NCBI GenBank assembly: GCA_964057225.1
Contig: OZ059898.1
Coordinates: 17,461,267 to 17,525,266 of the forward strand
Direction: 5' to 3'
Origin: Auanema rhodensis
Taxonomy: Eukaryota > Nematoda > Chromadorea > Rhabditida > Rhabditidae
Length of the DNA: 64,000 nt
The position numbers and the translations under genes were made by a program. The notes beneath the pieces are model-generated. The model was not told the DNA's origin and did not search any database. It saw only the letters and a program-made list of their open reading frames with translations. Positions 25,401 through 40,200 of the stretch are shown here, in pieces (positions within the stretch are counted from its first letter, which is position 1; each line of letters opens with the position of its first letter).

Positions 25401-27025
25401 TTCACACTTATATCCTCGATTTTCACCCTGAAGAATTAATTTTTTCGTTGAATAACATTGTTCATCGTCTTTGCCTTGAAAAAAGGAATCTAAAAACATC
25501 TACTTTTTGCTAAATTATTTTGAAATTTTTCGAAAAAATTTTTGTCAAAATGTTTTTGGAAGCAATGTTGAGTGAACATGGAAACTCAACATACACTAAT
25601 GCATCATTTTTCAAACAATCATAACTAATTTTTGTATCAAGCGTTTCTCAATGTAGTATAGTGCATTCGATGTGGATTTTTAAGCTGCGTCGATCTGTGT
25701 TATCAGATTTGCGCTAACTTAAAAATGCACCGAGATATCAACTGATATAAGTTCACACTTATATCCTCGATTTTCACCCTGAAGAAATAATTTTTTCGTT
25801 GAATAACATTGTCCATCGTCTTTGCCTTGAAAAAAGGAATCTAAAAACATCTACTTTTTGCTAAATTATTCTGAAATTTTTCGAAAAAATTTTTGTCAAA
25901 ATGTTTTTGGAAGCAATGTTGAGTGTACATGGAAACTCAACATACACTAATGCATCATTTTTCAAACGATCATAACTAATTTCTGTATTAAGCGTTTCGC
26001 AATGTAGCATAGTGCATTCGATGCGGATTTTTAAGCTGCGTCGATCTGTGTTATCAGATTTGCGCTAGCTTAAAAATGCACCGAGATATCAATTGATATA
26101 AGTTCACACTTATATCCTCGATTTTCACCCTGAAGAATTAATTTTTTCGTTGAATAACATTGTCCATCGTCTTTGCCTTGAAAAAAGGAATCTAAAAACA
26201 TCTACTTTTTGCTAAATTATTTTGAAATTTTTCGAAAAAATTTTTGTCAAAATGTTTTTGGAAGCAATGTTGAGTGTACATGGAAACTCAACATACACTA
26301 ATGCATCATTTTTCAAACGATCATAACTAATTTTTGTATTAAGCGTTTCTCAATGTAGTATAGTGCATTCGATGCGGATTTTTAAGCTGCGTCGATCTGT
26401 GTTATCAGATTTGCGCTAGCTTAAAAATGCACCGAGATATCAACTGATATAAGTTCACACTTATATCCTCGATTTTCACCCTGAAGAAATAATTTTTTCG
26501 TTGAATTACATTGTCCATCGTCTTTGCCTTGAAAAAAGGAATCTAAAAACATCTACTTTTTGCTAAATTATTCTGAAATTTTTCGAAAAAATTTTTGTCA
26601 AAATGTTTTTGGAAGCAATGTTGAGTGTACATGGAAACTCAACATACACTAATGCATCATTTTTCAAACGATCATAACTAATTTCTGTATTAAGCGTTTC
26701 GCAATGTAGCATAGTGCATTCGATGCGGATTTTTAAGCTGCGTCGATCTGTGTTATGAGATTTGCGCTAGCTTAAAAATGCACCGAGATATCAACTGATA
26801 TAAGTTCACACTTATATCCTCGATTTTCACCCTGAAGAATTAATTTTTTCGTTGAATAACATTGTCCATCGTCTTTGCCTTGAAAAAAGGAATCTAAAAA
26901 CATCTACTTTTTGCTAAATTATTTTGAAATTTTTCGAAAAAATTTTTGTCAAAATGTTTTTGGAAGCAATGTTGAGTGTACATGGAAACTCAACATACAC
27001 TAATGCATCATTTTTCAAACGATCA
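22463..27025. repeat. Segmental block B, second copy (13 monomers)
   Basis: This tandem copy of 16496-22462 carries ttttgtaattt near 23064 and 24117, aagcttttctc near 23535, tttaaccctg at 24371 and gatgtgg at 25669, in the same order as the first copy. Near the right end the order is modified: a standard monomer at 26324-26674 lies between two ttctgt/gtagcat monomers. Private changes include gcttaaacatg near 22560, attgttcatc near 25458 and ttgaattaca near 26505. Confidence 0.78.
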
Positions 27026-30000
27026 TAACAAATTTTTGTATTAAGCGTTTCTCAATGTAGTATAGTGCATTCGATGCGGATTTTTAAGCTGCGTCGATCT
27101 GTGTTATGAGATTTGCGCTAGCTTAAAAATGCACCGAGATATCAACTGATATAAGTTCACACTTATATCCTCGATTTTCACCCTGAAGAATTAATTTTTT
27201 CGTTGAATAACATTGTCCATCGTTTTTGCTTTGAAAAAAGGAATCTAAAAACATCTACTTTTTGCTAAATTATTTTGAAATTTTTCGAAAAAATTTTTGT
27301 CAAAATGTTTTTGGAAGCAATGTTGAGTGTACATGGAAACTCAACATACACTAATGCATCATTTTTCAAACGATCATAACTAATTTTTGTATCAAGCGTT
27401 TCTCAATGTAGTATAGTGCATTCGATGCGGATTTTTAAGCCGCGTCGATCTGTGTTATCAGATTTGCGCTAGCTTAAAAATGCACCGAGATATCAATTGA
27501 TATAAGTTCACACTTATATCCTCGATTTTCACCCTGAAGAATTAATTTTTTCGTTGAATAACATTGTCCATCGTTTTTGCTTTGAAAAAAGGAATCTAAA
27601 AACATCTACTTTTTGCTAAATTATTTTGAAATTTTTCGAAAAAATTTTTGTCAAAATGTTTTTGGAAGCAATGTTGAGTGTACATGGAAACTCAACATAC
27701 ACTAATGCAGCATTTTTCAAACGATCATAACTAATTTCTGTATTAAGCGTTTCTCAATGTAGTATAGTGCATTCGCTGCGGAATTTTAAGCTGCGTCGAT
27801 CTGTGTTATCAGATTTGCGCTAGCTTAAAAATGCACCGAGATATCAACTGATATAAGTTCACAATTATATCCTCGATTTTCACCCTGAAGAAATAATTTT
27901 TTCGTTGAATAACATTGTCCATCGTCTTTGCCTTGAAAAAAGGAATCTAAAAACGTCTACTTTTTGCTAAATTATTTTGAAGTTTTTTGAAAAAATTTTT
28001 GTCAAAATGTTTTTGGAAGCAATGTTGAGTGTACATGGAAACTCAACATACACTAATGCATCATTTTTCAAACGATCATAACTAATTTTTGTATTAAGCG
28101 TTTCTCAATGTAGTATAGTGCATTCGATGCGGATTTTTAAGCTGCGTCGATCTGTGTTATGAGATTTGCGCTATCTTAAAAATGCACCGAGATATCAACT
28201 GATATAAGTTCACACTTATATCCTCGATTTTCACCCTGAAGAATTAATTTTTTCGTTGAATAACATTGTCCATCGTCTTTGCCTTGAAAAAAGGAATCTA
28301 AAAACATCTACTTTTTGCTAAATTATTTTGAAATTTTTCGAAAAAATTTTTGTCAAAATGTTTTTGGAAGCAATGTTGAGTGTACATGGAAACTCAACAT
28401 ACACTAATGCATCATTTTTCAAACGATCATAACAAATTTTTGTATTAAGCGTTTCTCAATGTAGTATAGTGCATTCGATGCGGATTTTTAAGCTGCGTCG
28501 ATCTGTGTTATGAGATTTGCGCTAGCTTAAAAATGCACCGAGATATCAACTGATATAAGTTCACACTTATATCCTCGATTTTCACCCTGAAGAATTAATT
28601 TTTTCGTTGAATAACATTGTCCATCGTTTTTGCTTTGAAAAAAGGAATCTAAAAACATCTACTTTTTGCTAAATTATTTTGAAATTTTTCGAAAAAATTT
28701 TTGTCAAAATGTTTTTGGAAGCAATGTTGAGTGTACATGGAAACTCAACATACACTAATGCATCATTTTTCAAACGATCATAACTAATTTTTGTATCAAG
28801 CGTTTCTCAATGTAGTATAGTGCATTCGATGCGGATTTTTAAGCCGCGTCGATCTGTGTTATCAGATTTGCGCTAGCTTAAAAATGCACCGAGATATCAA
28901 TTGATATAAGTTCACACTTATATCCTCGATTTTCACCCTGAAGAATTAATTTTTTCGTTGAATAACATTGTCCATCGTTTTTGCTTTGAAAAAAGGAATC
29001 TAAAAACATCTACTTTTTGCTAAATTATTTTGAAATTTTTCGAAAAAATTTTTGTCAAAATGTTTTTGGAAGCAATGTTGAGTGTACATGGAAACTCAAC
29101 ATACACTAATGCAGCATTTTTCAAACGATCATAACTAATTTCTGTATTAAGCGTTTCTCAATGTAGTATAGTGCATTCGCTGCGGAATTTTAAGCTGCGT
29201 CGATCTGTGTTATCAGATTTGCGCTAGCTTAAAAATGCACCGAGATATCAACTGATATAAGTTCACAATTATATCCTCGATTTTCACCCTGAAGAAATAA
29301 TTTTTTCGTTGAATAACATTGTCCATCGTCTTTGCCTTGAAAAAAGGAATCTAAAAACATCTACTTTTTGCTAAATTATTTTGAAGTTTTTTGAAAAAAT
29401 TTTTGTCAAAATGTTTTTGGAAGCAATGTTGAGTGTACATGGAAACTCAACATACACTAATGCATCATTTTTCAAACGATCATAACTAATTTTTGTATTA
29501 AGCGTTTCTCAATGTAGTATAGTGCATTCGATGCGGATTTTTAAGCTGCGTCGATCTGTGTTATCAGATTTGCGCTAGCTTAAAAATGCACCGAGATATC
29601 AACTGATATAAGTTCACACTTATATCCTCGATTTTCACCCTGAAGAATTAATTTTTTCGTTGAATAACATTGTCCATCGTCTTTGCCTTGAAAAAAGGAA
29701 TCTAAAAACATCTACTTTTTGCTAAATTATTTTGAAATTTTTCGAAAAAATTTTTGTCAAAATGTTTTTGGAAGCAATGTTGAGTGTACATGGAAACTCA
29801 ACATACACTAATGCATCATTTTTCAAACGATCATAACAAATTTTTGTATTAAGCGTTTCTCAATGTAGTATAGTGCATTCGATGCGGATTTTTAAGCTGC
29901 GTCGATCTGTGTTATGAGATTTGCGCTAGCTTAAAAATGCACCGAGATATCAACTGATATAAGTTCACACTTATATCCTCGATTTTCACCCTGAAGAATT

Positions 30001-31237
30001 AATTTTTTCGTTGAATAACATTGTCCATCGTTTTTGCTTTGAAAAAAGGAATCTAAAAACATCTACTTTTTGCTAAATTATTTTGAAATTTTTCGAAAAA
30101 ATTTTTGTCAAAATGTTTTTGGAAGCAATGTTGAGTGTACATGGAAACTCAACATACACTAATGCATCATTTTTCAAACGATCATAACTAATTTTTGTAT
30201 CAAGCGTTTCTCAATGTAGTATAGTGCATTCGATGCGGATTTTTAAGCCGCGTCGATCTGTGTTATCAGATTTGCGCTAGCTTAAAAATGCACCGAGATA
30301 TCAATTGATATAAGTTCACACTTATATCCTCGATTTTCACCCTGAAGAATTAATTTTTTCGTTGAATAACATTGTCCATCGTTTTTGCTTTGAAAAAAGG
30401 AATCTAAAAACATCTACTTTTTGCTAAATTATTTTGAAATTTTTCGAAAAAATTTTTGTCAAAATGTTTTTGGAAGCAATGTTGAGTGTACATGGAAACT
30501 CAACATACACTAATGCAGCATTTTTCAAACGATCATAACTAATTTCTGTATTAAGCGTTTCTCAATGTAGTATAGTGCATTCGCTGCGGAATTTTAAGCT
30601 GCGTCGATCTGTGTTATCAGATTTGCGCTAGCTTAAAAATGCACCGAGATATCAACTGATATAAGTTCACAATTATATCCTCGATTTTCACCCTGAAGAA
30701 ATAATTTTTTCGTTGAATAACATTGTCCATCGTCTTTGCCTTGAAAAAAGGAATCTAAAAACATCTACTTTTTGCTAAATTATTTTGAAGTTTTTTGAAA
30801 AAATTTTTGTCAAAATGTTTTTGGAAGCAATGTTGAGTGTACATGGAAACTCAACATACACTAATGCATCATTTTTCAAACGATCATAACTAATTTTTGT
30901 ATTAAGCGTTTCTCAATGTAGTATAGTGCATTCGATGCGGATTTTTAAGCTGCGTCGATCTGTGTTATGAGATTTGCGCTAGCTTAAAAATGCACCGAGA
31001 TATCAACTGATATAAGTTCACACTTATATCCTCGATTTTCACCCTGAAGAATTAATTTTTTCGTTGAATAACATTGTCCATCGTCTTTGCCTTGAAAAAA
31101 GGAATCTAAAAACATCTACTTTTTGCTAAATTATTTTGAAATTTTTCGAAAAAATTTTTGTCAAAATGTTTTTGGAAGCAATGTTGAGTGTACATGGAAA
31201 CTCAACATACACTAATGCATCATTTTTCAAACGATCA
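27026..31237. repeat. 4-monomer higher-order repeat, three copies (1,404 bp each)
   Basis: The copies are 27026-28429, 28430-29833 and 29834-31237. Monomer 1 has taacaaatt, gttatgag and tttttgct. Monomer 2 has tatcaag, aagccgcg (27441, 28845, 30249), caattgat and atgcagc. Monomer 3 has ttctgt, attcgctgcgg (27771, 29175, 30579) and cacaattat. Monomer 4 is near standard. The copies differ by very few bases, such as aaacgtcta near 27953, gctatctt near 28172 and gttatcag for gttatgag near 29559. A truncated fourth set starts at 31238. This is the cleanest higher-order repeat in the window. Confidence 0.9.
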
Positions 31238-34200
31238 TAACAAATTTTTGTATTAAGCGTTTCTCAATGTAGTATAGTGCATTCGATGCGGATTTTTAAG
31301 CTGCGTCGATCTGTGTTATGAGATTTGCGCTAGCTTAAAAATGCACCGAGATATCAACTGATATAAGTTCACACTTATATCCTCGATTTTCACCCTGAAG
31401 AATTAATTTTTTCGTTGAATAACATTGTCCATCGTTTTTGCTTTGAAAAAAGGAATCTAAAAACATCTACTTTTTGCTAAATTATTTTGAAATTTTTCGA
31501 AAAAATTTTTGTCAAAATGTTTTTGGAAGCAATGTTGAGTGTACATGGAAACTCAACATACACTAATGCATCATATTTCAAACGATCATAACTAATTTTT
31601 GTATCAAGCGTTTCTCAATGTAGTATAGTGCATTCGATGCGGATTTTTAAGCTGCGTCGATCTGTGTTATCAGATTTGCGCTAGCTTAAAAATGCACCGA
31701 GATATCAATTGATATAAGTTCACACTTATATCCTCGATTTTCACCCTGAAGAATTAATTTTTTCGTTGAATAACATTGTCCATCGTCTTTGCCTTGAAAA
31801 AAGGAATCTAAAAACATCTACTTTTTGCTAAATTATTTTGAAGTTTTTTGAAAAAATTTTTGTCAAAATGTTTTTGGAAGCAATGTTGAGTGTACATGGA
31901 AACTCAACATACACTAATGCATCATTTTTCAAACGATCATAACTAATTTTTGTATTAAGCGTTTCTCAATGTAGTATAGTGCATTCGATGCGGATTTTTA
32001 AGCTGCGTCGATCTGTGTTATGAGATTTGCGCTAGCTTAAAAATGCACCGAGATATCAACTGATATAAGTTCACACTTATATCCTCGATTTTCACCCTGA
32101 AGAATTAATTTTTTCGTTGAATAACATTGTCCATCGTCTTTGCCTTGAAAAAAGGAATCTAAAAACATCTACTTTTTGCTAAATTATTTTGAAATTTTTC
32201 GAAAAAATTTTTGTCAAAATGTTTTTGGAAGCAATGTTGAGTGAACATGGAAACTCAACATACACTAATGCATCATTTTTCAAACAATCATAACTAATTT
32301 TTGTATCAAGCGTTTCTCAATGTAGTATAGTGCATTCGATGCGGATTTTTAAGCTGCGTCGATCTGTGTTATCAGATTTGTGCTAACTTAAAAATGCACC
32401 GAGATATCAACTGATATAAGTTCACACTTATATCCTCGATTTTCACCCTGAAGAAATAATTTTTTCGTTGAATAACATTGTCCATCGTCTTTGCCTTGAA
32501 AAAAGGAATCTAAAAACATCTACTTTTTGCTAAATTATTCTGAAATTTTTTGAAAAAATTTTTGTCAAAATGTTTTTGGAAGCAATGTTGAGTGTACATG
32601 GAAACTCAACATACACTAATGCATCATTTTTCAAACGATCATAACTAATTTCTGTATTAAGCGTTTCGCAATGTAGTATAGTGCATTCGATGCGGATTTT
32701 TAAGCTGCGTCGATCTGTGTTATGAGATTTGCGCTAGCTTAAAAATGCACCGAGATATCAACTGATATAAGTTCACACTTATATCCTCGATTTTCACCCT
32801 GAAGAATTAATTTTTTCGTTGAATAACATTGTCCATCGTCTTTGCCTTGAAAAAAGGAATCTAAAAACATCTACTTTTTGCTAAATTATTTTGAAATTTT
32901 TTGAAAAAATTTTTGTCAAAATGTTTTTGGAAGCAATGTTGAGTGTACATGGAAACTCAACATACACTAATGCATCATTTTTCAAACGATCATAACAAAT
33001 TTTTGTATTAAGCGTTTCTCAATGTAGTATAGTGCATTCGATGCGGATTTTTAAGCTGCGTCGATCTGTGTTATCAGATTTGCGCTAGCTTAAAAATGCA
33101 CCGAGATATCAATTGATATAAGTTCACACTTATATCCTCGATTTTCACCCTGAAGAAATAATTTTTTCGTTGAATAACATTGTCCATCGTCTTTGCCTTG
33201 AAAAAAGGAATCTAAAAACATCTACTCTTTGCTAAATTATTCTGAAATTTTTCAAAAAAATTTTTGTCAAAATGTTTTTGGAAGCAATGTTGAGTGTACA
33301 TGGAAACTCAACATACACTAATGCAGCATTTTTCAAACGATCATAACTAATTTCTGTATTAAGCGTTTCTCAATGTAGTATAGTGCATTCGCTGCGGAAT
33401 TTTAAGCTGCGTCGATCTGTGTTATCAGATTTGCGCTAGCTTAAAAATGCACCGAGATATCAACTGATATAAGTTCACAATTATATCCTCGATTTTCACC
33501 CTGAAGAAATAATTTTTTCGTTGAATAACATTGTCCATCGTCTTTGCCTTGAAAAAAGGAATCTAAAAACATCTACTTTTTGCTAAATTATTTTGAAGTT
33601 TTTTGAAAAAATTTTTGTCAAAATGTTTTTGGAAGCAATGTTGAGTGTACATGGAAACTCAACATACACTAATGCATCATTTTTCAAACGATCATAACTA
33701 ATTTCTGTATTAAGCGTTTCGCAATGTAGTATAGTGCATTCGATGCGGATTTTTAAGCTGCGTCGATCTGTGTTATCAGATTTGTGCTAACTTAAAAATG
33801 CACCGAGATATCAACTGATATAAGTTCACACTTATATCCTCGATTTTCACCCTGAAGAAATAATTTTTTCGTTGAATAACATTGTCCATCGTCTTTGCCT
33901 TGAAAAAAGGAATCTAAAAACATCTACTTTTTGCTAAATTATTCTGAAATTTTTTGAAAAAATTTTTGTCAAAATGTTTTTGGAAGCAATGTTGAGTGTA
34001 CATGGAAACTCAACATACACTAATGCATCATTTTTCAAACGATCATAACTAATTTCTGTATTAAGCGTTTCGCAATGTAGTATAGTGCATTCGATGCGGA
34101 TTTTTAAGCTGCGTCGATCTGTGTTATCAGATTTGTGCTAACTTAAAAATGCACCGAGATATCAACTGATATAAGTTCACACTTATATCCTCGATTTTCA

Positions 34201-37200
34201 CCCTGAAGAAATAATTTTTTCGTTGAATAACATTGTCCATCGTCTTTGCCTTGAAAAAAGGAATCTAAAAACATCTACTTTTTGCTAAATTATTTTGAAA
34301 TTTTTCGAAAAAATTTTTGTCAAAATGTTTTTGGAAGCAATGTTGAGTGAACATGGAAACTCAACATACACTAATGCATCATTTTTCAAACAATCATAAC
34401 TAATTTTTGTATCAAGCGTTTCTCAATGTAGTATAGTGCATTCGATGTGGATTTTTAAGCTGCGTCGATCTGTGTTATCAGATTTGCGCTAACTTAAAAA
34501 TGCACCGAGATATCAACTGATATAAGTTCACACTTATATCCTCGATTTTCACCCTGAAGAAATAATTTTTTCGTTGAATAACATTGTCCATCGTCTTTGC
34601 CTTGAAAAAAGGAATCTAAAAACATCTACTTTTTGCTAAATTATTCTGAAATTTTTCGAAAAAATTTTTGTCAAAATGTTTTTGGAAGCAATGTTGAGTG
34701 TACATGGAAACTCAACATACACTAATGCATCATTTTTCAAACGATCATAACTAATTTCTGTATTAAGCGTTTCGCAATGTAGCATAGTGCATTCGATGCG
34801 GATTTTTAAGCTGCGTCGATCTGTGTTATGAGATTTGCGCTAGCTTAAAAATGCACCGAGATATCAACTGATATAAGTTCACACTTATATCCTCGATTTT
34901 CACCCTGAAGAATTAATTTTTTCGTTGAATAACATTGTCCATCGTCTTTGCCTTGAAAAAAGGAATCTAAAAACATCTACTTTTTGCTAAATTATTTTGA
35001 AATTTTTTGAAAAAATTTTTGTCAAAATGTTTTTGGAAGCAATGTTGAGTGTACATGGAAACTCAACATACACTAATGCATCATTTTTCAAACGATCATA
35101 ACAAATTTTTGTATTAAGCGTTTCTCAATGTAGTATAGTGCATTCGATGCGGATTTTTAAGCTGCGTCGATCTGTGTTATCAGATTTGCGCTAGCTTAAA
35201 AATGCACCGAGATATCAATTGATATAAGTTCACACTTATATCCTCGATTTTCACCCTGAAGAAATAATTTTTTCGTTGAATAACATTGTCCATCGTCTTT
35301 GCCTTGAAAAAAGGAATCTAAAAACATCTACTCTTTGCTAAATTATTCTGAAATTTTTCAAAAAAATTTTTGTCAAAATGTTTTTGGAAGCAATGTTGAG
35401 TGTACATGGAAACTCAACATACACTAATGCAGCATTTTTCAAACGATCATAACTAATTTCTGTATTAAGCGTTTCTCAATGTAGTATAGTGCATTCGCTG
35501 CGGAATTTTAAGCTGCGTCGATCTGTGTTATCAGATTTGCGCTAGCTTAAAAATGCACCGAGATATCAACTGATATAAGTTCACAATTATATCCTCGATT
35601 TTCACCCTGAAGAAATAATTTTTTCGTTGAATAACATTGTCCATCGTCTTTGCCTTGAAAAAAGGAATCTAAAAACATCTACTTTTTGCTAAATTATTTT
35701 GAAGTTTTTTGAAAAAATTTTTGTCAAAATGTTTTTGGAAGCAATGTTGAGTGTACATGGAAACTCAACATACACTAATGCATCATTTTTCAAACGATCA
35801 TAACTAATTTTTGTATTAAGCGTTTCTCAATGTAGTATAGTGCATTCGATGCGGATTTTTAAGCTGCGTCGATCTGTGTTATCAGATTTGCGCTAGCTTA
35901 AAAATGCACCGAGATATCAACTGATATAAGTTCACACTTATATCCTCGATTTTCACCCTGAAGAAATAATTTTTTCGTTGAATAACATTGTCCATCGTCT
36001 TTGCCTTGAAAAAAGAAATCTAAAAACATCTACTTTTTGCTAAATTATTCTGAAATTTTTTGAAAAAATTTTTGTCAAAATGTTTTTGGAAGCAATGTTG
36101 AGTGTACATGGAAACTCAACATACACTAATGCATCATTTTTCAAACGATCATAACTAATTTCTGTATTAAGCGTTTAGCAATGTAGTATAGTGCATTCGA
36201 TGCGGATTTTTAAGCTGCGTCGATCTGTGTTATGAGATTTGCGCTAGCTTAAAAATGCACCGAGATATCAACTGATATAAGTTCACACTTATATCCTCGA
36301 TTTTCACCCTGAAGAATTAATTTTTTCGTTGAATAACATTGTCCATCGTCTTTGCCTTGAAAAAAGGAATCTAAAAACATCTACTTTTTGCTAAATTATT
36401 TTGAAATTTTTTGAAAAAATTTTTGTCAAAATGTTTTTGGAAGCAATGTTGAGTGTACATGGAAACTCAACATACACTAATGCATCATTTTTCAAACGAT
36501 CATAACAAATTTTTGTATTAAGCGTTTCTCAATGTAGTATAGTGCATTCGATGCGGATTTTTAAGCTGCGTCGATCTGTGTTATGAGATTTGCGCTAGCT
36601 TAAAAATGCACCGAGATATCAACTGATATAAGTTCACACTTATATCCTCGATTTTCACCCTGAAGAATTAATTTTTTCGTTGAATAACATTGTCCATCGT
36701 TTTTGCTTTGAAAAAAGGAATCTAAAAACATCTACTTTTTGCTAAATTATTTTGAAATTTTTCGAAAAAATTTTTGTCAAAATGTTTTTGGAAGCAATGT
36801 TGAGTGTACATGGAAACTCAACATACACTAATGCATCATTTTTCAAACGATCATAACTAATTTTTGTATCAAGCGTTTCTCAATGTAGTATAGTGCATTC
36901 GATGCGGATTTTTAAGCTGCGTCGATCTGTGTTATGAGATTTGCGCTAGCTTAAAAATGCACCGAGATATCAACTGATATAAGTTCACACTTATATCCTC
37001 GATTTTCACCCTGAAGAAATAATTTTTTCGTTGAATAACATTGTCCATCGTCTTTGCCTTGAAAAAAAGAATCTAAAAACATCTACTCTTTGCTAAATTA
37101 TTCTGAAATTTTTCAAAAAAATTTTTGTCAAAATGTGTTTGGAAGCAATGTTGAGTGTACATGGAAACTCAACATACACTAATGCAGCATTTTTCAAACG

Positions 37201-40200
37201 ATCATAACCAATTTCTGTATTAAGCGTTTCTCAATGTAGTATAGTGCATTCGATGCGGATTTTTAAGCTGCGTCGATCTGTGTTATCAGATTTGCGCTAG
37301 CTTAAAAATGCACCGAGATATCAACTGATATAAGTTCACAATTATATCCTCGATTTTCACCCTGAAGAAATAATTTTTTCGTTGAATAACATTGTCCATC
37401 GTCTTTGCCTTGAAAAAAGGAATCTAAAAACATCTACTTTTTGCTAAATTATTTTGAAGTTTTTTGAAAAAATTTTTGTCAAAATGTTTTTGGAAGCAAT
37501 GTTGAGTGTACATGGAAACTCAACATACACTAATGCATCATTTTTCAAACGATCATAACTAATTTTTGTATCAAGCGTTTCTCAATGTAGTATAGTGCAT
37601 TCGATGCGGATTTTTAAGCTGCGTCGATCTGTGTTATCAGATTTGCGCTAGCTTAAAAATGCACCGAGATATCAATTGATATAAGTTCACACTTATATCC
37701 TCGATTTTCACCCTGAAGAAATAATTTTTTCGTTGAATAACATTGCCCATCGTCTTTGCCTTGAAAAAAGGAATCTAAAAACATCTACTCTTTGCTAAAT
37801 TATTCTGAAATTTTTCAAAAAAATTTTTGTCAAAATGTTTTTGGAAGCAATGTTGAGTGTACATGGAAACTCAACATACACTAATGCAGCATTTTTCAAA
37901 CGATCATAACTAATTTCTGTATTAAGCGTTTCTCAATGTAGTATAGTGCATTCGATTTGGATTTTTAAGCTGCGTCGATCTGTGTTATCAGATTTGCGCT
38001 AGCTTAAAAATGCACCGAGATATCAATTGATATAAGTTCACACTTATATCCTCGATTTTCACCCTGAAGAAATAATTTTTTCGTTGAATAACATTGTCCA
38101 TCGTCTTTGCCTTGAAAAAAGGCATCTAAAAACATCTACTTTATGCTAAATTATTTCGAAATTTTTCGAAAAAATTTTTGTCAAAATGTTTTTGGAAGCA
38201 ATGTTGTGTGTACATGGAAACTCAACATACACTAATGCATCATTTTTCAAACGACCATAACTAATTTTTGTATTAAGCGTTTCTCAATGTAGTATAGTGC
38301 ATTCGATGCGGATTTTTAAGTTGCGTCGATCTGTGTTATCAGATTTGCGCTAGCTTAAAAATGCACCGAGGTATCAACTGATATAAGTTCACACTTATAT
38401 CCTCGATTTTCACCCTGAAGAATTTATTTTTTCGTTGAATAACATTGTCCATCGTCTTTGCCTTGAAAAAAGGAATCTAAAAACATCTACTTTTTGCTAA
38501 ATTATTCTGAAATTTTTCGAAAAAATTTTTGTCAAAATGTTTTTGGAAGCAATGTTGAGTGTACATGGAAACTCAACATACACTAATGCATCATTTTTCA
38601 AACGACCATAACTAATTTTTGTATTAAGCGTTTCTCAATGTAGTATAATGCATTCGATGCGGATTTTTAAGCTGCGTCGATCTGTGTTATCAGATTTGCG
38701 CTAGCTTAAAAATGCACCGAGATATCAACTGATATAAGTTCACACTTATATCCTCGATTTTCACCCTGAAGAAATAATTTTTTTGTTGAATAACATTGTC
38801 CATCGTCTTTGCTTTGAAAAAAGAAATCTAAAAACATCTACTTTTTGCTAAATTATTCTGAAATTTTTCGAAAAAATTTTTGTCAAAATGTTTTTGGAAG
38901 CAATGTTGAGCGTACATGGAAACTCAACATACACTAATGCATCATTTTTCAAACGATCATAACTAATTTTTGTATCAAGCGTTTCTCAATGTAGTATAGT
39001 GCATTCGATGCGGATTTTTAAGCTGCGTCGATCTGTGTTATCAGATTTGCGCTAGCTTAAAAATGCACCGAGATATCAATTGATATAAGTTCACACTTAT
39101 ATCCTCGATTTTCACCCTGAAGAAATAATTTTTTCGTTGAATAACATTGTCCATCGTCTTTGCCTTGAAAAAAGGCATCTAAAAACATCTACTTTTTGCT
39201 AAATTATTTCGAAATTTTTCGAAAAAATTTTTGTCAAAATGTTTTTGGAAGCAATGTTGAGCGTACATGGAAACTCAACATACACTAATGCATCATTTTT
39301 CAAACGATCATAACTAATTTTTGTATCAAGCGTTTCTCAATGTAGTATAGTGCATTCGATGCGGATTTTTAAGCTGCGTCGATCTGTGTTATCAGATTTG
39401 CGCTAGCTTAAAAATGCACCGAGATATCAATTGATATAAGTTCACACTTATATCCTCGATTTTCACCCTGAAGAAATAATTTTTTCGTTGAATAACATTG
39501 TCCATCGTCTTTGCCTTGAAAAAAGGCATCTAAAAACATCTACTTTATGCTAAATTATTTCGAAATTTTTCGAAAAAGTTTTTGTCAAAATGTTTTTGGA
39601 AGCAATGTTGTGTGTACATGGAAACTCAACATACACTAATGCATCATTTTTCAAACGACCATAACTAATTTTTGTATTAAGCGTTTCTCAATGAAGTATA
39701 GTGCATTCGATGCGGATTTTTAAGTTGCGTCGATCTGTGTTATCAGATTTGCGCTAGCTTAAAAATGCACCGAGACATCAACTGATATAAGTTCACACTT
39801 ATATCCTCGATTTTCACCCTGAAGAATTTATTTTTTCGTTGAATAACATTGTCCATCGTCTTTGCCTTGAAAAAAGGAATCTAAAAACATCTACTTTTTG
39901 CTAAATTATTCTGAAATTTTTCGAAAAAATTTTTGTCAAAATGTTTTTGGAAGCAATGTTGAGTGTACATGGAAACTCAACATACACTAATGCATCATTT
40001 TTCAAACGACCATAACTAATTTTTGTATTAAGCGTTTCTCAATGTAGTATAATGCATTCGATGCGGATTTTTAAGCTGCGTCGATCTGTGTTATCAGATT
40101 TGCGCTAGCTTAAAAATGCACCGAGATATCAACTGATATAAGTTCACACTTATATCCTCGATTTTCACCCTGAAGAAATAATTTTTTTGTTGAATAACAT

